A stretch of 64,000 nt of DNA from Schistocerca nitens. Lineage: Eukaryota; Arthropoda; Insecta; Orthoptera; Acrididae. The position numbers and the translations under genes were made by a program. Below are positions 11,184-22,349 of this stretch, piece by piece. How positions within the stretch are numbered: position 1 is the first letter of the stretch; each line of letters opens with the position of its first letter. The notes below the pieces were generated by a model. The model had not been told where the DNA came from and searched no databases. It was given only the letters and a program-made list of their open reading frames with translations. The stretch is taken from positions 350,467,234 through 350,531,233 of the forward strand of contig NC_064622.1 of NCBI RefSeq assembly GCF_023898315.1, given 5' to 3'.

Positions 11184-12450
11184 TTGTACATTGGTCTTCA
11201 TGAAAGAGACGTTTCAGTGTCAAACGAGTTACTTAACACCTTACGAAGTGAGGATGAAGGTAATAGTGTTAATGATGCAGACAGTGATATAAATGATAAT
11301 AAAGCTCAAGTACTTTTTCGCTCTGACCATACACATTTGAGTGACAATTCCTGCACTGGTAAAGCTGTTGCCCCCTCACCCCTCGCTGTGCACCATCACC
11401 ACCTACAGAGTCAACATATGAAATATTTCATTTCTAAACAGTGAATTTCATCCGAAAGTTCATAAGTTTGGTGAAGCAAGTTCTGGTTTGAAAGACGAAT
11501 TTTTCCGTTTGAACAACAGACCTGAAATATTAGATTATTTTAAATGTTCTGTTACTCCAGAACTTATGAGTAAAATTGCTTTGAGATGAATGGATAACTG
11601 CAGTATTTGATTCTCATACAGACCCGCCAATAACATGCAGACTACGAAAATGGGAAGGCACAGATGCCAAAGAAATTTACTTCTTTTCAGCAGTAACCAT
11701 TCCTAAGATTAATTTCTAGGAATAAAAAACATAGTCTGAATGACTGTTGGTCTCCTGATAAATTACTGCAAAATCCAGTTTTTAGTGAAACAATGCCAGG
11801 ATATTATTATTTATTGTTACTTAGATGCTACATTTTTGTAATAATGTTCAGTTATACCCAAGTGATATACTATATAAGACCGACTTAGTGTTGAACGACA
11901 TTAGAAGAATTTGTAGTGAACATTTTTCTCCATATTTTCGCAAGGACGAATCTTTGGTGCTTTACAAAGGTCGTTAGTTCTTCAAACACAATACAAAGAC
12001 AAAAAGATATAGATTTGATGTAAAGTTTTTTGTTACTGCAGATATCTAAACGGATTATATCTTAGCTTTCAAAATTTATACTAGTGTATCAACAAGGCTT
12101 AATGTATTTGACACAAAACTTGAAATTTCTGGCTCTGCTATCTTGCAACTCACGCAGCCTTTCCTAGGTAAAGGCCATAATCTGCGTATGGTCAACTGGT
12201 ATGCAAGCCCATTTCTTGCTGACTTTTTGCACAAAAACAAGTCTAATCTGCGTGGAACAGTTAGAAATGATGCCTGTTCTTGAAAAACTACACGTACAAG
12301 GAGAGTCACGAATTAACAACTATGGAGATGTTATGATTGTGATATGACTTGATTCAAGAGTTATGAACATACTAACTACTATTCATCCTGATGTAATAGT
12401 ACCAACTGCTCAAACAAACACAACGACTTGACAACCAAGTATGAAATAAT
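11184..12450 (+). pseudogene. piggyBac-type transposase relic
   Basis: The first frame (11184-11441) is acidic, as piggyBac N-termini often are (RSEDEGNSVNDADSDIND). Later frames show LKDEFFRLNNRPEILDYF; a segment around 11945-11975 that matches the DESLVLYKGR block holding one catalytic aspartate; AFKIYTSVSTRL-like sequence; GKGHNLRMVNWYASPFLADF around 12165-12225, in which the aspartate of the usual DNWY motif has become N; and RINNYGDVMIVI near 12310. At least five stops or frameshifts interrupt it. No terminal repeats were found. It lies directly left of a palindromic element flanked by TTAA, the piggyBac target. Confidence 0.7.
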
Positions 12451-12604
12451 TGTGCATTCATTCAACACTATAATGAAAATACTGAAATCTATATGTTTCT
12501 AAGTTTACTTTAATGTTTACACAAAACAGTGAAGTTGTACAGAGCAGTATATATCCACTTCCTAGACTTTACAATTATGAATTATCATGCTGTATATAAA
12601 TTAA

Positions 12605-13311
12605 GGGGGGTAGGACGTCAAAGGGGCCGACTTGGAGCAGAAGAGGCACCACAGAACATTTTAAATTCCACTGTCTATACTTTTACAAATAAAGTCATAA
12701 AACTTTGTCAGTATGACCAGGAGGGATTCAGGATTTACATTCATAGCAGTGGAAGTTCAAAAACAGAAAAAAATATTTTTTAAATGTGTAAATATAGGTA
12801 CACTTTTCTTAATAAGTAAGAAAGATTCTTTGATGAATTTTGCACAGCATACAAAACATACTAACAGGTGCATGAAATTCTAGAATTTATTTAATTTATG
12901 AAAAAACGAATAAGCTTTTACATTTTAAACTTCATATTTAGAAAAAACTCAAATTTTATAGTTAATTACCTCAGTTTTTACCACAGTTTTTAATGGATTT
13001 TTAAAATTCTAGAGTTTCATACACCCGTTAGTATGGTTGGTATGCTCTGCAAAATTCATCGAGGAGTCTCTTTTACTTATGGAGCAACAAATGCAGCCAA
13101 TAGTCAGTGATAAAACGATGAAATTTCACATGTAAAAAAATTATTTGGTTATGTTTTTTAACTTCCACTGCTAAGAGTGTGAATCCTGACTCCTTCCTGG
13201 CCATGCTGACAAAGTTTTATGAATTTATTTGTAAGAGTATAGACAGTGGAAAATACAATGTTCTGTGGTGTCTCTCCTGATCCAAGTCAGCCCGTTTGAC
13301 GCCCTACCCCC
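12605..13311. mobile_element. Palindromic TTAA-flanked MITE, 707 bp
   Basis: The element is flanked by TTAA at 12601-12604 and 13312-13315. Its ends are inverted: GGGGGGTAGGACGTCAAA at the left and, in reverse complement, GGGGGTAGGGCGTCAAACGG at the right. The similarity continues for about 200 bp on each side and covers the blocks around AGTCATAAAACTTTGTCA, TTCATAGCAGTGGAAGTT and TACTAACAGGTGCATGAAA, so the whole element is close to a large hairpin. It has no transposase. TTAA targets are diagnostic for piggyBac-group elements. A diverged relative of one end lies at about 38590-38670. Confidence 0.8.
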
Positions 13312-13315
13312 TTAA

Positions 13316-13932
13316 AAGCAGGGTTAAAGCTACCATTAGCAAAATTTCAATTAGAGCTGATTAGAAAGCGTAAAAAAGTATGCCATTGAATTGAAGACCA
13401 CTGAGATTTCTTTGTATGAATCGCCTGTGGGACTGACCACCCATCATTTCCCACAATTTGTTCCATCCCTATCTGAAAGAAAATAAAATCCTCAAAAGTC
13501 TTGATACATGTGTCCTAATAGTCAGTTAGCTCTGGAAAGAAGAAAGGACACAACATGCCAGTGTTCAGAGTAAGTTTAATGTCAGTTTTTTCGTATTATT
13601 AATCGTTTTCAGAACTACCATATGTTAAAGAAACACTAAGTAATTGCTTTTATAAAACTGTACAAAGAAATATATTTGACTTTTATTTAGATGAATATGT
13701 GTTTCATTCCTTATTTCTGACTTTGAAAAGATTTGAGTGTGGGAAAGGCCATTTCTAGCAGTTATAGGCACCGCAAATTGGAATGTTAAACATGGTCTCA
13801 CACATGCGAAATACAATTAATAAGTGTGACACAGCTGAGCATGAAGAATTATTGTCAAGGAATATTATATAGTCCCCAATGATAGCAAAATCTTTTCTGA
13901 TAAATATTGCTGGTATCATTTCCTATACATAC
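13316..13932. other. Stretch without a gene
   Basis: No supported gene, RNA or repeat boundary between the TTAA element and the gypsy relic. Confidence 0.35.
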
Positions 13933-15600
13933 TTATGATGGGGTTTGCTTCTGGATGGTATTTCGAAACGAAAATTTTCTGATCTGGTGGATTGCTAAGC
14001 AGTTTTGGCAGCAATAGCAGGTAAAGTTTGAGGTATTGTCTGACATAATGGGAAGGCGTTTCCTCACTGTTAGAAAACAGTCATCTATTAGCTTTCGAAT
14101 TCTGGTGGAACTGATAGCAATTTTCATAGCATACTGTACAAAATATTTTGAAAATAGATTATAAAATGCTGCCAAATATTTAATTCATAAATGTGCCTTG
14201 AGCAAGGCCCACAGACATCAGTTGTGACGAGCTCTAATGGCTTAATGGGTAAAACTGAGTGTAATTCACATTTGTAACAACGATTTAAAGGCTTAGCCTC
14301 CTGACAAATGGCACAAGATTTTAGCAAATTCTTCTCCATACTCCATATGTTAGGAAAGTAGCAATGTGTGGCTATTTTGTTTGCACATTTCATGATACCA
14401 GCGTGCCTCAGTGCTAATGGGTGTACCATATTTGATTATCTTCACAATCCGTCCAGGTGTAAAGGCTCCCATTGTTCATTTGTGTATTGTTGCAGTAGAG
14501 CAGAACAGTTTAATAGTCAGAAAATTTGTGATTGGTTTCTTGTTTTATTTGTTGTCTTATTACATTCCACCTAGGGCCAGCACTCTGTAACCTGGTCGTA
14601 TTAGTGTGTGCGTATAAGTAGTATTTCCACAGGGTTTCATCTTTCACCATTAAAACTCTTGATCAGTCAGTTGATCATTTACTTCATGTGTTTGTTGCAG
14701 ACCTGCAAGCAGTCTAAACAAGGTGTCTCCTACTAACTAGTCTTTCCCTTTTAAGTGGGATATTATGAAGTTGCACTCTTGAAGAGCTAAAGACCATATA
14801 GCAAATCATACATACAAAAATTTATACATCTTTAAGAAACTAAGATCCTGATGATCACAATATACCCTTGTTATGAGTCCATGCCAAATAGTAATGAAAC
14901 TGACAGGATGCTCATACTATGACAGCTCAGTGATTGAACATGCTCTTTTGGACTGAAACAGGACTCTAGTTGGGAACGCAATGGTACAGAATGTAGGTTT
15001 CTCATTTATTTATCTTATTTGAAATAAGCAAGAACCAAGTCCAATTCATGATACATCTGTCATCAGACAAAAACTAATCATCACAATGTGATAGTAGAGC
15101 AGTTTTAAATTTATTAATGCCTGTTTAATATAATGAAAATCCCATTGGCAGTCACTAGCTAAATGCCACTGAACATTTCTCCTTATTAGTTTCAAAAGAG
15201 AGTCGCAATTAAGCAATTGATTTGCCATAAATCTTTTATTTAAGAGGCCGATAAATCCCTTGAATTGTTCTTTTGTATGAGGGGCAAATAAATTAACCAA
15301 TACAGATAACTTAGGCTTGTCAGGTAGTATTCCATGAGACATTGTGAAGTAACCAAGAAACTTGAATTGCTGATGGCCAAATTTAGATTTTATGAGGTTG
15401 GCAATGGTATCAGCCTGTGAAAAACTTATGTAAAACCTCATGAATTACATGTAGATGATCAAACCATGTCTTAGTCACTATCAACAGATCATTTTCTTCA
15501 CACTGATATCCACAGAATACACATGGTTTCTGTTCGAATACTTTATTACAGTTAGTTAATAAGTATAAAATCTCAGCAAATTGTTCTTTTGTCAATCATC
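13933..15600 (-). pseudogene. Ty3/gypsy LTR retrotransposon pol relic (RT/RNase H to integrase)
   Basis: Read right to left on the minus strand, 15046-15441 shows FGHQQFKFLGYFTMSHGILP and GFIGLLNKRF, the RT thumb and RNase H connection of Ty3/gypsy pol. At 14124-14429 there is an H2C2 integrase zinc finger (H and H in the ALRHAG and CANKIATHC region, then CAICQEAK). At 13933-14175 SDNTSNFTC matches the second catalytic aspartate block of the integrase core. The region between RNase H and the zinc finger is shortened, frames change repeatedly, and I see no LTR, so only a decayed internal part is present. It is a different lineage from the gypsy element at 16595-22349. Confidence 0.7.
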
Positions 15601-16299
15601 TTAACTCCACTACTTAAGCTTCTATGCACTCTTCACTGCACATGAATGTTTTGTATTGAGGTTGCTGTGCATAGTATTCAACTATCATCAAATTCATCCA
15701 TCCTACATTCTACTCACGTGAGATAACGTCTGTCCTCAACCGATCGACCAGAGTAATCACATCATTTAGAGAAAAGTAGCATCATCCTAAGGCAAAGTCA
15801 ATCATTGCATCTGTTTCGCTTAGTGAATCTATTTCTATAATGCATCTTCATCTACAACCATTTTTCTAGTATTATATAAAGTGTTTTCTGAGCCTTAATA
15901 CTCTTGGTGCAGATGCTGAGTGCTGCGAAATACCTACAGCTACTGACTAGTTAAATTGTAACAATCATTCAGTCACACATGCTTTGAAACAGATTGAATG
16001 ACACAGCATTCACAGCTAAGCCTGTGCTTATAGTAATAGTCACTAGTAAGTCAACTACCCATGCATCATTGCAGGACAGTGGAACCTTGATTATTATTGC
16101 TACTTCTGTCTGAATGTGGCTTGTGTCTGATATCAATCCCATCATTAAACCTAAACAATGTTATGTCATTATCACAACTGCTATTCTACATCGTGACCTA
16201 CAATCTGTGGTTAGATGTGGTATCATATTCTATAGTGAACTTGCGACTAAGCCCCTCTTTTAATCATAATATATAATAGATTCTACAAGCAAGAAACAG
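15601..16299. other. Unassigned stretch between two element relics
   Basis: No motif is visible on either strand. It may be further decayed gypsy sequence or the host of the following non-LTR element. No boundary can be given. Confidence 0.3.
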
Positions 16300-16594
16300 T
16301 GCCCAATAGTTGGAAGAAAGTGCAGGTCACATCTACCTACAAGCATGGAAGCAGAAGTTATCTACAAAACCAGAATTTTTGAATATATTTTGAGCTCGAT
16401 TGTAACAAGATATCTCGAACCAAATGATCTCCTCCATGTCAAAAGCATGGATTTCAGAAACATCAGCCATGTGAAACCCAACTCACAGTTTTCTTACATG
16501 ACTTCCTGAAAGCCATGGACCAAGACAGATTCAGTCTTCCTTAATTTCCGAATAGTGTTTGACTCAGTACCACAACTACACTTATTGTCAAAAG
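16300..16594 (+). pseudogene. Non-LTR reverse transcriptase, 5' half, split by gypsy insertion
   Basis: Plus-strand frames show TRYLEPNDLLH, SMDFRNISHVKPNSQ and FRIVFDSVPQLHLLSKVRG. These match the fingers and motif A (normally FRKAFDSVPHxxLLSKL) of a non-LTR RT. The sequence stops abruptly at 16594, and the same RT resumes at 22350. The gypsy LTR element occupies the gap, flanked by AAAG and AACG. Stop codons are present, so the RT was already decaying or has decayed since. Confidence 0.75.
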
Positions 16595-16961
16595 TGAGGG
16601 GAATATTATATCGAGTTGTGCAACACATACTTAATAAGTGCTCAGTCACATGCTGAGAAGAAGCTTGAACAGTTTTATTAACTTGAAATAACAGAACGGA
16701 AAGAATCATATGCTACAAGTGACTTGTAGATATCCAGCAAGCAGAGAACACAGTAATCATAAAGTCAAAGAGTTACAACTCGAAGGAGTAATTAATAAAC
16801 AGTAACACAGAGCTTCAAGCTGTGGTCACAAATTTGGTGGTTGACGCCATTCATTTTTCATCATACAGTCACTCAACTCTTGCCACAACTCCATCTCTGG
16901 ATGGCACGAATAGAGCTAACATGGTTGACTGCAGCAGTCCACGTGTGTAGCAGTCACTACA
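16595..16961 (-). repeat. Gypsy 3' LTR (left in window)
   Basis: 367 bp, aligned with the right copy over its whole length: TGAGGGGAATATTATATCG against TGACGGAAATGTTAGATCG at the start, and CAGTCACTACA against CGGTCGCTACA at the end. The two LTRs differ at many positions, so the insertion is old. Confidence 0.8.
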
Positions 16962-17080
16962 GGAGTCCCCTTGATGAAAGCGGAACCTGGAACGTCTGCT
17001 CTGAACCAAGCAGGGAAGTGGACATGTCGGGTGGTGCATGAAGGTTCTGCATCGACTTTTTGTAGTAAAGGGGTTGTAAG

Positions 17081-17825
17081 TCAGAGTGTCGCACCTGCCT
17101 GGTGTGCCTCCTTGAAAATATAAGCGGGTTTCACTCTGCTAGTTGACATGGTAATACAATTCTGTTCACTATGATGATCATCGTGCGCGTGTCTCTGCAC
17201 AGAATAAAGGGGATCCAGTACAGGGTGAGTCCAATGGTGGCTTGATGCAGTCTGTATGTAATGTGAGGTGTGAGCGGCTGTCTTGGTCATTGTGCTTGAA
17301 AGCTGTTTGACAACCATGTCTGGAGACCCTTGCAGGTTTGATGTGGTTTATATGTTCTCATAACTTGCAAAGGAACTCAGGTTGGTCGTCCATATCTGGT
17401 AGTAGGTTGGCATTAAATAAACTCCCCTAGAAGGCACAAAGTCTTACTATAAACCAATTCCTCTGTTGAGGATTCTGCATCAAGTTTGTACACGGCTCGT
17501 AGGCACAGTAGGGCTATGACAGTGCAGATTTCAAGACGTCCCCTGGCACATTAGCGCAATATTCAGTGTTCGATGCAAATATGCCACCATGCCTTTGCTG
17601 GCCAGATGATGACTGGTCATTTGAGATTGTATGCAGCTGCAGAACTTAGCCAGTTGCATGAACAAGGCTTGCTCGAACTGTCAGCTTCTGTTGGTAGTGA
17701 TATGGAGTGGAAAATGTACCTCACCAGCCATGTTGATGTTGGAGCAGTGGCCAGGGTTTCTGCAAAGATGTTGTACGTAGGTACTGTCTCTGGGTATCAT
17801 GTATATTTATCAACCATTGTGAATA
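17081..17825 (-). pseudogene. Gypsy integrase core and C-terminus, distal part
   Basis: This is the part of the integrase left of the Tc1 insertion. On the minus strand a segment near 17610-17680 matches the block around the second catalytic aspartate and the catalytic glutamate region (FMQLAKFC and SHHLASKGMVAYLHRTLN). The C-terminal end at 17081-17317 ends in STSRVKPAYIF, a conserved tail of this gypsy lineage. Stops and frame changes are frequent. It joins the piece at 19105-19486 across the Tc1 element. Confidence 0.75.
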
Positions 17826-17827
17826 TA

Positions 17828-19098
17828 CACTGAAGAGCCCCAACGAGCGTGCAGAAGTGCCGCAACGCGACTTGGCATGGACTTGACAAATGTTTGAAGT
17901 AGTGCTGGAGGAAACTGACACCATGAATCCTGCAGGGATGTCCATAAATCCTTAAGAATACGACGGGGTGGAGATCTCTTCTGAAGAGCATATTGCAAGG
18001 CATTCCAGATATGCTCAATAATGTTTATGTCTGGGTAGTTTGGTGGTCAGCAAAAGTGTTTATACCCAGAAGAATGTCCCTATAGCCATTCTGTAGGAAT
18101 TCTGAGTGTGTGCGGTGTCGCATTGTCCTGATAATGTTCATGTATGGTGAGTTTGGTGATCAGCGGAAGTGTTTAAACTCAGAAGAGTGTCCCTGGAGCC
18201 ACTCTGTGGCAATTCTGGGCGTGTAGGGTATCGCATGGTTCTGCTGGAATTGCCCAAGTACGTCGGAATGCACAATGTACATGAATGGATGCAAGTGATC
18301 AGACAGGATGCTTATGTACGTGTCACTTGTCATAGTCGTATCTAGATGTATCAGGGGTCCCATATCGCTCCAACTGGACACGCCCCACATCATTACAGAG
18401 CCTCCACCAGCTTGAGCTGTACCCTGCTGACATGCAGGATCCATGGACTCATGCGATTGTCTCCATACCTGTATATGTCCATGTGCTCAATAAAATCTGA
18501 AACGAGACTCGTCCGACCAGGCAACATGTTTCCAGTCATCAACAGTCCAGTGTTGGTGTTGATGGGCTGAGGCAAAGTGTAAAACTTTTTGTTGTGCAGT
18601 AATCAAGGGTACATGACTGGGCCTTCGTCTTCGAAAGCCCATATCGATGGTGTTTTGTTGAATGGTTCACACAATGACACTTGTTGATGACCCAGCATTG
18701 AAACCTGCAGCAATTTGCAGAAGGGTTGCACTTGTCACATTGAATGTTCACTTCAGTCGTCGCTGGTCCCATTCTTGCAGGATCTCTTTCTGGCTGCTGC
18801 GATGTCAGAGATTTGATGTTTTACCAGATTCTTGATATTCACATTACAGTCGTGAAATGATAGTACACTACCTCGGAGATGCTGAGTACCATCGCTCGTG
18901 CGACGACTGTAACACCATATTCAAACTCACTTAAATCTTGATATCATGCCATTACAGCAGCAGTTACTGATTTAACAACTGCGCCAGACTCTCAGTGCCT
19001 TATAAAGGCGTTGCCTGCCGCAGCGCCGTACTCTGGCTGTTTACATATCTTTGTATTTGAATGTGCGTGCCTTTATCAGTTTCTTTGGCGCTTTAGTG
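17828..19098 (-). mobile_element. Tc1-family DNA transposon relic inserted in gypsy integrase
   Basis: The element is bounded by TA dinucleotides (17826-17827 and 19099-19100). Its termini are inverted: CACTGAAGAGCC at the left and, in reverse complement, CACTAAAGCGCC at the right. A transposase remnant on the minus strand at 18160-18444 reads GGGSVMMWGVSSWSDMGPLI and ISILSDHLHPFM, typical of the Tc1 catalytic core; the FQQNHAIPYT block is a decayed QQDNAxPH motif that has lost its aspartate. About 40 bp just inside the left terminus appear to be deleted, and a 113 bp segment is duplicated in tandem. It is the same family as the fragment at 41371-41964. Confidence 0.85.
18019..18244. repeat. 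113 bp tandem duplication inside the Tc1 transposase
   Basis: Two adjacent units start at about 18019 and 18132 with AATGTTTATGTCTGGGTAG and AATGTTCATGTATGGTGAG. Both contain GGTGATCAGC-like sequence, AAGTGTTTA and AGAAGAGTGTCCC-like blocks in the same order. They cover the same transposase segment, so the copy carries an internal duplication and not an insertion of foreign DNA. Confidence 0.75.
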
Positions 19099-19104
19099 TA
19101 TAAC

Positions 19105-19486
19105 GTTGGCCAGACACCAGAGGAACTGGTCGCTCCATATCAACGTGAGTGAAGCATTCGGGAACTCTCGAATAGGGGGGGGGGGGGGGGGGATGAGTGT
19201 GTCGAGTGATTTTACAAAGTTGGAAATGATGGCAAATTCTCATTTGCTCGTGGCTATCTGTTCCAGTCCCTGGCCATGCGAACTGCTGAGGCTCCTGGAT
19301 GACAAAGATTATGTAAGGCCTCGAACACTGGCCTACAAAATGCAATGGGGATGAAAGGGAGTGATCTGCATGTGACACTTCACAATACAATTTCATGTTC
19401 TCATTGGACATGTCGACTAGCAGTAACTTAAGTACCGTAGTGTCGCTATGCAATATGGTGTGCAGCTCGGGGTCTTCTTGTTGCAC
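19105..19486 (-). pseudogene. Gypsy integrase zinc-finger region, proximal part
   Basis: A minus-strand frame shows WPGTGTDSHEQMRICHHFQL and CKITRHTHPPPPPPYSRVPE, which match the end of the H2C2 zinc finger and the linker to the integrase core. It ends at SGQRYTL exactly where the Tc1 element begins. A run of 18 G (19175-19192 on the plus strand) encodes part of the proline tract and has probably expanded. The frame before it (EDPELHTILHS) belongs to the RNase H to integrase spacer. Confidence 0.75.
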
Positions 19487-20640
19487 TGGCGACCACTACG
19501 AGTGCTAGGACAGCTTCAAGCTGTGCTGTTTGTGCCACGCTCTTTTTGGTTGCTTCAAATGCCGCGTTCATCTCCTCGGTCCACTGCAGAGGAGAACTGC
19601 TCTTAACCTTGGTATCAGTCAGTGCTGCTTTCAATGATACCTGTTGTTCTGCAATATGTGATAAATGCTGGGGGTAAAATGGAGCATTTCTAAGTATCTA
19701 GATATCTAGATAGCTCTACTGTAGACGGCTAAGGTAGCTGCAATATGGCTTCATCCTTCACATTGAGTGGTAATTTACTGAAGATATTCGATGGCCCAGG
19801 AATTCAACTTCAGGCTTCCAAATCACACATTTCGCCATGTTTGAGACCATGCCATACTTTTGGAAGCACTCAACAGCCTCTCTCAGGAGCTAGAGATATT
19901 GATCCTTGGATGATGAATACATTAACACACCTCCAGCCACGCAAAATAAACGCTTAACCCACGCAAGACAGTGTCGGTGAACCACTGCCAGGTTTGTGCT
20001 GCATTACGTAGGCTGTCATAACTTTTCTCTCATACAACCCAAATGGCGTAATAATCGTGGTCTTTGGAATGTGCTCTGTTGCCTTGGGAACCTGGATATA
20101 CATCTTCACACTATCATAACACTCAATATAGTGGCTCTATGCAGCATTTAACAGCTATGCAGCTTTTAACAGCCACCGGGTAGCAATCAGGCACAGTTCG
20201 CGAGTTGAGCGCTCTGTATTCGCCACACGGACATCAGGTTCCTTCTTTTATGGGTACTAAATGCACCGTGGACACCCAGGGGCTGCTGGAAAATTAGATG
20301 TTGTCATCTCGCAAGACCACGTCGAATTCCGCGTTAGCAATGGCATGTCGTCCTGGAGATAATCTTTTCGACCAGCGAGACACAGGAGGTCCATCTGTGG
20401 ATTTTATGTAGTGGACTGCATAATGAGAAAGTTACTGTGGCGCGCCCAGAGGTCTCGTTGAGGCTGGGAATTCACTCAACAACGTGTGGTACTCCTCGTC
20501 CATAACCTGTATGACCATGATGTATGTTCTGGCATCACTAGGGTATGCAGTGGCTGCAAGCTGGTAATACTGACCACTAGGCGGGTATCTGCTGCGTGGA
20601 GCAGGAGGAGGTAGTGACCTTGGAAATTAGAGCCTACCAT
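19446..20640 (-). pseudogene. Gypsy reverse transcriptase and RNase H start
   Basis: Minus-strand frames read SKRLSPGRHAIANAEFDVVL, SSSPWVSTVHLVPIKEG and EYRALNSRTVPDCYPV, the N-terminal RT block of Ty3/gypsy elements. They are followed by a decayed active-site strand in which the usual YLDD has become WLEV and then a stop, so polymerase activity is impossible. The segment at 19446-19634 reads PLQWTEEMNAAFEATKKSVA, the RT to RNase H connection. Confidence 0.75.
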
Positions 20641-20649
20641 TTCTTCTTC

Positions 20650-21640
20650 CACATCCACTACAATAAAATCACACGTGAATTAACGACAGAGTCCTAACTT
20701 TAATTCTTCACGATATGTGCCTTATGTTGCAATTGCTAAATTATTTTTGGGGGACAAATTAAATGCAGTTGGAGGTCTGCAACAGCAGGGTGACAATCTG
20801 GGCAGCATTATTAAGGTCCAACCCTTTGTTTATTAAATACTTCCGGGCTGATTACCTCTCAGTAATGAATAGGTGCCAGTATGTAGTTGAGCAATTAGTG
20901 GCACACACAACCAACTCTTGTTTGCGTTTGGATAGGCACAGGGGCTAGTGCACTTTTTAGTCTGCTCTCCGAATCTTCTGTGGTCCCAGCAAGTTGATGA
21001 ATTGAGTGGAGCAACAGCGTGAAGTGTTATTCTTCCTTCCATATTTAAAAAACTCTCGACTCTCAACTAGGTAAAGGAAAGCTGTGTATGTTGAGAAGAG
21101 GACCATATTGCAAAAGAAAAGGATAAGTAAACTGAAACCACAGAGTTCAGTAGTGTCTCCTCTTAGGCATGGAATAATCACGAACATCAGCATCCCATGC
21201 GCGCGAACTTCTTCGACATAACTTGGCGATCAACTGATGGCGCTGCAGAACGCTCGATCTTCGTCGTCGCCGCATGCTCCTAGACCGCTTGCGGCTACAT
21301 CCTCTGTAGCGACTACTAGGACTTCCTTGCGACATCTCTGTGCCAGTCTGTGCACTCAGTGCATCAACTTTGGCCGACAGAGCCTCGTAATCTGTGTGTG
21401 AGAGAGGATGGGTCACAGACACACCACCCAATGTCCAGGGATATCTTTATTTGTGATGCGATGATTGTTTTTACCAGTGGCGCCAGACGGTGGCTCCGTA
21501 GAGTGTGCACGTGATTGTCAGACACTATACTGGTGTCCATCTTGCTCCGGAGGTGATGTAGGTCCTGGGACGGTTTTCTGTCGCCTATGTCTTCCTGAGT
21601 CAGGACTTGCCTGATATGGTCTTCTTGCAACACTGCAACT
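20650..21640 (-). pseudogene. Gypsy gag end and protease region
   Basis: Minus-strand frames show a Ser/Arg-rich basic stretch (RSRSMRRRRRSS near 21230-21290), then CWDHRRFGEQTKKCTSPCAY near 20935-20995. This is the Cys/His nucleic-acid-binding block of this gypsy lineage. Next comes LFITERQSARKYLINKGLDL near 20810-20880, where a DTGAD protease active site is expected and has been lost. The upstream frame at 21364-21633 is the more distal gag. Confidence 0.65.
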
Positions 21641-21914
21641 ATACGATTAAGCTCGGTCTTTAATCATTCATAGGCGCTCTCAGCCAATAGAATTATGATT
21701 GTATCTTGAAATTCGGAAGCATATCATTGGTCTAGCTGACTCACTATGAATGTACATTTAATCGCATCCTTTGTAATTTCAGCATAGCAAAAACTGGCCT
21801 CGACCTGGGCCAACCAGACACTGGTCAAAGGTGGGAGCCGAATGGCTGGTCACGATATTGCAGCCGGTTCCATCCTGTAATCAATATTATTATGGATCAA
21901 TCTCCTCAACTCTA

Positions 21915-21932
21915 ATCACATCGGGGTCACCA
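21915..21932 (-). other. Gypsy primer-binding site
   Basis: The minus strand reads TGGTGACCCCGATGTGAT, starting with the TGG that pairs with the CCA end of a tRNA. It is one base from the inner edge of the right LTR, the expected place for a PBS. I do not assign the tRNA species. Confidence 0.65.
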
Positions 21933-21933
21933 C

Positions 21934-22349
21934 TGACGGAAATGTTAGATCGTGTAGTGCTACCTACACTTAATACATGCTCAGTCAAACACTGAGAAAA
22001 GTTTGAACATCTTTATCAGCTCGAAATACCAGAACGGAAATAATCAGCTGTTGCAGGTGACTCGTCAATACCCAGTAGGCAGAGAACAGAATAAACATAA
22101 TGCCAAAGGGTAAAAAGTCCAAGGAGTAAGTAATAAACGTTAACCCAGCATCCCAAGAGGCGGACACAAACTTGGCGGTTCACGCCACTCATCTGTCACC
22201 GCACAGTCACTCAACTCGAACTCAATTCAACTCATGCTTCGACCATAGATTTATGGTCGAAGAACTCATGCCACAAGTGCATCTCTGGACGGCGCGAACG
22301 GACCTAATGCGCGTGACAACAGCAGTAGAGGCGTCTAGCGGTCGCTACA
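21934..22349 (-). repeat. Gypsy 5' LTR (right in window) with hairpin insertion
   Basis: 416 bp, aligned to the left LTR except for about 50 extra bases around 22215-22268. The extra segment contains a perfect hairpin (22238-22247 and 22252-22261, 10 bp stem, 4-base loop). AACTCATGC occurs on both sides of the hairpin. Confidence 0.8.

Larger units (their letters stand above)
16595..22349 (-). mobile_element. Ty3/gypsy LTR retrotransposon relic, both LTRs present
   Basis: Two direct repeats that begin TGA and end CTACA bound the element (16595-16961 and 21934-22349). A primer-binding site lies one base inside the right LTR. The candidate target duplication is AAAG at 16591-16594 and AACG at 22350-22353. 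Internal minus-strand order is gag end, protease, RT, RNase H, integrase, as in Ty3/gypsy elements. A Tc1 element (17828-19098) has inserted in the integrase. Multiple stops occur and the RT active-site box is destroyed. Total length is 5755 bp including 1271 bp of Tc1. Confidence 0.85.

Noticed and set aside
19106-19354. Plus-strand ORF with a poly-glycine stretch
   Set aside because: It is the antisense of the gypsy integrase, and the glycine run is the 18 G homopolymer.
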